From Auritidibacter sp. Marseille-P8566 (GTDB lineage: Bacteria > Bacteroidota > Bacteroidia > Flavobacteriales > Flavobacteriaceae), in NCBI GenBank assembly GCA_943325595.2, contig CALPQA020000060.1, positions 1-8,444 of the forward strand: a stretch of DNA of 8,444 bases. Direction: 5' to 3'. How positions within the stretch are numbered: the first letter of the stretch is position 1; each line of letters starts with the position of its first letter. Under the pieces are notes generated by a model, which was not told where the DNA came from, made no database searches, and worked only from the letters and a program-made list of their open reading frames with translations. Shown here in pieces: positions 6,606 through 8,444 of the stretch. The translations under genes and the position numbers were made by a program.

Positions 6606-7226
6606 ATGAAAAAGCATTTTTTCATATTTTACGTAATCGCAATTTTATTTGTCTTAAGCAGTTTTACTTTTAATAGAAAAGATAAAGCAATATCTAATTT
6701 TAAATTAAAAAGTGCTACTACAAATAAATGGGTTTCCTTATCTGACTATAAAGATGCTAAAGGATTTATTATTGTTTTTATGAGTAATAAATGCCCTATG
6801 GCAAAATTTTATTCACAAAGATTGAATCAGATGAATGAAAAGTATAAAAAAATGGGTTTTCCATTAGTAGCAGTGAATTCAATGGATACTTTGGCATATT
6901 CAGATGAATCTTTTCATAAAATGCAATTAAAAGTAAAAAAAGAAAACTTAAATTTTCCGTATTTACAGGATAAAACGCAAAATGTTGGTAAAGATTTTAA
7001 AGCTTTAAACACGCCTCAGGCATTTGTAATTTGGAAAGTTAAAGGGAAGTATATAATAAAATATGAAGGTGCAATTGATGATAATGCTGGCGATGCAGCG
7101 ATAGCAAAACCTTATTTATCAATAGCCGTTGATGAATTGCTTGCCAATCAACGCATTTCAAATCCAAATACTGAATCTTTTGGATGTAGAATTTTTTATA
7201 GAGGAATTTTAGATAAAATGAGATAA
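6606..7226 (+). CDS. membrane-anchored thioredoxin-fold redoxin (AhpC/TSA-like)
   Basis: A 206-residue thioredoxin-fold protein with an N-terminal hydrophobic anchor or signal at about 4-22, so it should act in the periplasm. The fold elements are visible: an SLSDYKDAKGFIIVFMS strand-loop, then NKCPMA with C63 as the redox cysteine, LVAVNSMD, FPYLQDKTQNVGKDF, the cis-Pro segment NTPQAFVI near 139-146, and KYEGAIDDN. There is no CxxC, since the second position is alanine. A second cysteine, C194, lies near the C-terminus in an FGCRIF motif that resembles the GCxIKW end of related Bacteroidota redoxins and may act as the resolving cysteine. It starts two bases after the multicopper oxidase stop. 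A thiol-based role in assembling or protecting copper sites, Sco- or TlpA-like, is attractive from context but inferred. A thiol peroxidase is the alternative. Confidence 0.82.
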   Translation: MKKHFFIFYVIAILFVLSSFTFNRKDKAISNFKLKSATTNKWVSLSDYKDAKGFIIVFMSNKCPMAKFYSQRLNQMNEKYKKMGFPLVAVNSMDTLAYSDESFHKMQLKVKKENLNFPYLQDKTQNVGKDFKALNTPQAFVIWKVKGKYIIKYEGAIDDNAGDAAIAKPYLSIAVDELLANQRISNPNTESFGCRIFYRGILDKMR

Positions 7227-7245
7227 TAAATTAAAATTAAAAATT

Positions 7246-8444
7246 ATGAACCAAAAAATTACTCTTTTAGGAATGTTACTATTAGGATTTTCAATGTTTT
7301 CTCAAACAAATCCTGCTATTACAAAATGGTTACAAAATACTACAATCACAGGTAGACATTATGTATCTGGCAACTCAACCCCCATTGTTGACGCAGTTAT
7401 CGCAAATGTGCAGAAGGTGCAATATTCTGCTAGTTGGGTTTATGTAACTACAAATGGAATCCCTGCTTATATAACGGGACCTTTTTTAGACGGAAATCCT
7501 TCAATAGCGACGACTCAGTCTGCTGCAATATTTAAATTCCCATTAAATCCAACTCAAAATACGGGCACATCAACAGCAACAACTGGAGGAAATATTGGAA
7601 TCTTCATAAACGGTGTTGCTTTATTTGATTATCGCGATGGTGTTTCATGGAAAAATGCGTCTAGTACTGTTTGTGGAGGACCAATTGTGAGTTGTACTGG
7701 GGATGGGAAATGGAACAGAGATGCAGTTGTAGGAGAACGTTTAGGTTTCGATTGTGCTAAAGCACATCCTGCAAATGGTAATTATCATCATCATCAAAAT
7801 CCAAGTGCTTTTGGATTAGATACAAATGTTATTTCAACAATTTGTGCAACGTATCCATCTGATGGACTGTATGTAATTAATTCAACTGAACATTCACCAT
7901 TATTAGGTTATGCTTATGACGGATTCCCAATTTATGGTGCCTATGCCTATACAAATACAAACGGAACAGGTGCAATTGTTCGAATGAAATCAGGATATCA
8001 ATACAGAAATATTACAACCCGAACAGTTTGGGCTGACGGAACAGATGTACTTGATGGTCCTGCGGTAAGTACCACTTACCCTTTAGGTTATTTCAAAGAA
8101 GATTATGAGTTTGTTTCTCACCCAACAGATCCAAGTTATCTCGATGAACATAATGGTCGTTTTTGTGTAACTCCAGAATATCCAAATGGAGTTTATTGCT
8201 ATTTTACAACTGTTAATGCCAATCACAATTCAGCTTATCCGTATGTTGTAGGGCCAACATTCTATGGAAATAAAACAGCTGCGAAAGTAACAACTATTAC
8301 GGAAACTGTTACTACTTTGAACACAAATTCATTTTCTTCAACTGATTTTAATATTACTATAGCTCCAAATCCTGCTCAAGATTTTATTGCAATTCAATCT
8401 CAAATGGTAGAAAATAATTTAAAAGTTGAACTAGTTGATGAATT
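7246..8444 (+). CDS. YHYH domain protein with T9SS sorting domain (cut by right edge)
   Basis: An open reading frame of 399 full codons that runs past the right edge without a stop. It begins with a signal peptide (KITLLGMLLLGFSMFSQ, cleavage near residue 20). The body matches the YHYH family, a large extracytoplasmic domain of unknown function: segments NIGIFINGVALFD, the core NGNYHHHQNPSAF with Y180-H181-H182-H183, HSPLLGYAYDGFPIYG, and LDEHNGRFCVTPEYPNGVYCYF. The core tetrad reads YHHH rather than YHYH. The last residues seen (IAPNPAQDF near 372-380) are the start of a T9SS type A sorting domain, so the protein is probably exported to the surface or released. Several Cys residues in the body (around the CGG and CTG segments, CAKAH, STICA and RFCV) could form disulfides. 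It follows the redoxin gene by 19 bases, suggesting the same operon. The histidine cluster makes metal binding plausible, but this is not established. Confidence 0.85.
   Translation, partial: MNQKITLLGMLLLGFSMFSQTNPAITKWLQNTTITGRHYVSGNSTPIVDAVIANVQKVQYSASWVYVTTNGIPAYITGPFLDGNPSIATTQSAAIFKFPLNPTQNTGTSTATTGGNIGIFINGVALFDYRDGVSWKNASSTVCGGPIVSCTGDGKWNRDAVVGERLGFDCAKAHPANGNYHHHQNPSAFGLDTNVISTICATYPSDGLYVINSTEHSPLLGYAYDGFPIYGAYAYTNTNGTGAIVRMKSGYQYRNITTRTVWADGTDVLDGPAVSTTYPLGYFKEDYEFVSHPTDPSYLDEHNGRFCVTPEYPNGVYCYFTTVNANHNSAYPYVVGPTFYGNKTAAKVTTITETVTTLNTNSFSSTDFNITIAPNPAQDFIAIQSQMVENNLKVELVDE

Overview
The window looks like chromosomal DNA from a member of the Bacteroidota, most likely Flavobacteriaceae (Flavobacterium-like). 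The DNA is AT-rich, the spacers are A/T-rich without Shine-Dalgarno sequences, and two proteins end in type IX secretion (T9SS) C-terminal sorting domains, which are confined to this phylum. This placement is inferred from gene content and style. No RNA gene, insertion sequence, CRISPR array or integrase was seen.

Left part (1-1342, minus strand): the N-terminal part of a membrane-anchored von Willebrand A (VWA) domain protein that runs off the left edge, and upstream of it a complete fabG (3-oxoacyl-ACP reductase). These look like ordinary chromosomal genes. A divergent spacer of about 315 bases (1343-1657) separates them from the rest.

Right part (1658-8444, plus strand): eight genes in one direction with gaps from a small overlap to 58 bases, so probably one operon. 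In order: an ECF sigma factor; an 88-residue single-pass membrane protein, a candidate anti-sigma factor; a membrane-anchored periplasmic Spy/CpxP/CnrX-like metal sensor with a His/Cys/Pro-rich tail; an MbnP-like copper protein with a GMYWAW motif; a diheme cytochrome c peroxidase/MauG-like enzyme (MbnH-like); a three-domain multicopper oxidase with a T9SS sorting domain; a membrane-anchored thioredoxin-fold protein with a CPMA motif; and a YHYH-family protein with a T9SS sorting domain, cut by the right edge.

Reading as a system (inference): the first three genes resemble the CnrH/CnrY/CnrX arrangement, in which a periplasmic metal sensor controls an ECF sigma factor through a small membrane anti-sigma factor. 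The next two match the known MbnP/MbnH pairing, in which a MauG-like diheme enzyme converts a tryptophan of MbnP to kynurenine, which then helps to bind copper. The remaining genes add a surface multicopper oxidase, a thiol-redox protein and a surface or secreted YHYH protein. Together they suggest a metal-regulated (probably copper) cell-envelope system for acquiring, handling or oxidising copper. Each family is known; the combination, and the unstudied YHYH member, are what make the locus interesting. Copper as the signal and substrate is not shown directly by the sequence.
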